Origin: Ruminococcus sp. UBA3280 | GTDB lineage: Bacteria > Bacillota > Clostridia > Oscillospirales > Ruminococcaceae | NCBI GenBank assembly: GCA_002362175.1 | Contig: DETU01000031.1 | Span: forward strand, 1,002-26,860 | Length of the DNA stretch: 25,859 bases | Direction: 5' to 3' | Shown here: positions 25,201-25,859 of the stretch, one piece after another | Position numbering within the stretch: position 1 is the stretch's first letter | Layout: every line of letters begins with the position of its first letter | The notes under the pieces: model-generated | The model's database searches: none | What the model saw: only the letters and a program-made list of their open reading frames with translations | Told to the model about the DNA's origin: nothing | Translations under genes and position numbers: made by a program

Positions 25201-25655
25201 TTTTTTGACTTCTGTGCATATATACAGAATGTCAGACCAGCAGCACCGACTTTGCAAAGCTGCATTATCATCATTGCCTCAAGAATAAGACTTCGTGGCA
25301 TAAGAATGACAATCAGTGTGAATGGACTTGCGAGGTAATAACCCGTTATACCCATGAATTCGCCTGATAGGTTACGGCTCCAGTTGTAGAAAATGTTTCC
25401 GTCACCCCAGAATGCGTCACGGATAGCCTCAAAGTAGTAGATATACTGTCCGTTGAGGTCAAGAGCGAGTACAGAACGCTCGTTGAATGGATATATGCCG
25501 AAAAAGGCATATGCGATAAGAGTAAGCAGAGCAGGTATTAGAAAGGCAGCAACATAATAAAGCGGCTTGTACTTTACTTGCGTTTTTGCTGCGATTATGT
25601 CTGAAGCTGTAACAGACGGCTTCTGCTTTGAACCGATAGCTTTTGTTTTAGCCAA
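22287..25655 (-). CDS. YfhO-family multi-pass membrane protein
   Basis: A 1122-residue integral membrane protein of the YfhO family, a GT-C-like fold linked in Firmicutes to glycosylation of cell-surface polymers such as lipoteichoic acid. About a dozen or more hydrophobic helices fill roughly residues 30-500. An early extracytoplasmic loop carries NERSVLALDLNGQYIYYFEA, with the Asp typical of the family. A large extracellular domain (about 500-985) and a last helix (near 1000, PPGFTMGIFTLILGIAVMVM) follow. The 105-residue cytoplasmic tail is highly charged, acidic first (SDDEENSSENDEEQSE), then Asn/Lys-rich, ending KKKKKKK. TTG start with AAGGAGG 9 nt upstream. Donor and acceptor sugars are not predictable. 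Confidence 0.85.
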   Translation of the reverse strand: MAKTKAIGSKQKPSVTASDIIAAKTQVKYKPLYYVAAFLIPALLTLIAYAFFGIYPFNERSVLALDLNGQYIYYFEAIRDAFWGDGNIFYNWSRNLSGEFMGITGYYLASPFTLIVILMPRSLILEAMMIMQLCKVGAAGLTFCIYAQKSKNVKPLQSILFSTMYAMMSYVAIQLIDPMWIDGPIFLPLIILGVEYLIDDGRKLNYIIPLAIMFVAEFYIGYMIAIFVAIYFFYYLFFGTKRQFKNTGEYFKTFGIMAVSTIVVLMCSIFMILPVYNGLSNGKFNFSKPDYTFKHMFELLELIPTLLPNQYYSVNVDEGTRLYGRPEIYCGVLTLTLLPLFFMNKKVKAKKKIGYGIITAIMITSMYVKPINMLWHGGQDPNWLPYRYSFLLSFVFVSMAADIFSNLDGYKLSLGSVAGTFTGIAVLVAFFNERMPKYNYNQEKYQYVATVPYKTTETYHSDTHEELWLGTLVIGVMLAAVYLIYLYFYSHSKTKKGRNLLTIAVACVVFFEAGYNAYDTFKKVNKEVAYSDRSTYEEILSAPAIVDAIEEHDDGFYRSEKTYQRCVNDNLAYGLKGISHSSSVMNARAIKFIEALGYFTQSYETQYKGNNVVADSLLGIKYVIDDPNRNTGNRSLLEPVYEKIFETTYINNANRETTVDIYENKDALAIAYAASDDMLKLGHLGNDNQFNSMNIFLSTLTGNTDFHTDEEGNIIIDGFKEYYKRLEPEAYEGNTVFDPNQVRHSIYTPTDAEGNVDTRNSHHAYDALPNAVDPVVNMHITTQYDGAVYMHIDSDFYKGVNIWVSQDKDENGNFTNHQEYGNYLKDHIRPIVRLGSYPAGTELEIRFTITKTEGSSTYLGSNEHFMFKENGGLQLYNLDYDAFHEDINLLKQNQLEVNTEKSNDRYIEGTVNINEGQLLFTTIPYEEGWTLKVDGKKANDLIIESTNENGTISYSNNPSEKSGKVIMLESTIGLKLPAGKHTITLKYTPPGFTMGIFTLILGIAVMVMFYLYDRKNNPVLIERQKEKERKKLGLENEEPAESKKTKNVQIIKSKGAVTETELTSANDSDDEENSSENDEEQSEKTDKQESSDNKVKPTNNNNNSNNNKKNNSSNNKKKKKKK

Positions 25656-25721
25656 GATTTTGTTCCTCCTTTTTTTTCGGCGGACGGCAGAAAGCCATAA
25701 TCCCCGATTATATTAATAATT

Positions 25722-25750
25722 ATTATACTATAATTTTTCTTATATTGCAA
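25722..25750 (-). promoter_or_regulatory. Promoter of the YfhO-family gene
   Basis: On the minus strand, TTGCAA (25745-25750), a 17-bp spacer and perfect TATAAT (25722-25727), about 65 bp upstream of the start codon. The rest of the window (25751-25859) is AT-rich, and I see no gene or clear signal in it. Confidence 0.65.
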
Positions 25751-25859
25751 GGGAAATAAATAAATTTTCAGAAAAGATAATAATTCCGCCTTTTTACATT
25801 ATATTTGACGTTTTTTATTGCTGAATCTCTCGGTATTTTACAAAATAAATTATCTGTTA

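Noticed and set aside
25751..25859. TTGACG at the right edge as a plus-strand promoter
   Set aside because: No acceptable -10 at 15-19 bp downstream, and no gene follows within the window.

Overview
The window looks like the right-hand side of a chromosomal replication origin in a low-GC Gram-positive bacterium, most likely a Clostridia/Oscillospirales relative (Ruminococcus-like). The reasons are the gene order dnaN - yaaA - recF - remB - gyrB - gyrA, strong GGAGG-type ribosome binding sites, frequent TTG starts, AT-rich spacers, and a YtaF-type membrane protein of the kind found in spore formers. The genus is an inference from gene content and protein style; no database search was possible.

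Layout. Positions 1-50 hold what looks like the DNA-unwinding end of oriC: a partial DnaA-like box, a short C-run, CTA trinucleotides and an AT-rich stretch. Positions 172-8189 are the replication operon: sliding clamp, S4 RNA-binding protein, RecF, RemB, GyrB, a YcxB-like membrane protein and GyrA. Several of its genes overlap or nearly touch. Positions 8182-15402 are housekeeping genes: a membrane-anchored metallophosphoesterase, a YtaF-like membrane protein (minus strand), a TIM-barrel sugar isomerase with NrdR and a small DUF4870-like membrane protein, a DUF4830-like anchored protein (minus strand), an RsuA-family pseudouridine synthase, a sugar-ABC ATPase (UgpC/MsmX type) and an M20 dipeptidase.

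Positions 15401-17394 form an accessory block: an unrecognised gene, a repeat-bearing lipoprotein and an Imm6-like immunity protein. Three related palindromic elements built on GTTTTCAAC/GTTGAAAAC lie in and around it, and these also contain DnaA-box-like 9-mers. From 16228 to the right end every intact gene is on the minus strand, which is the reverse of the origin-proximal part: lipoprotein, Imm6-like, carB (no carA nearby), an XRE repressor, a CarD-family regulator and a large YfhO-family membrane protein. Between the XRE and CarD genes lies a 595-bp stretch with a fully consensus plus-strand promoter, nested palindromes, a G-rich structured leader and a small ORF interrupted by one in-frame TGA.

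The most interesting parts are (i) the DnaA-box-like arrays with 12-bp phasing about 17 kb from the origin, which sit in palindromes around an immunity-gene cassette, (ii) the XRE/divergent-promoter/broken-ORF unit at 21.0-21.6 kb, and (iii) an out-of-frame 51-codon tail downstream of remB that joins it at an A7 tract. No tRNA, rRNA, CRISPR array, transposase or integrase was found.
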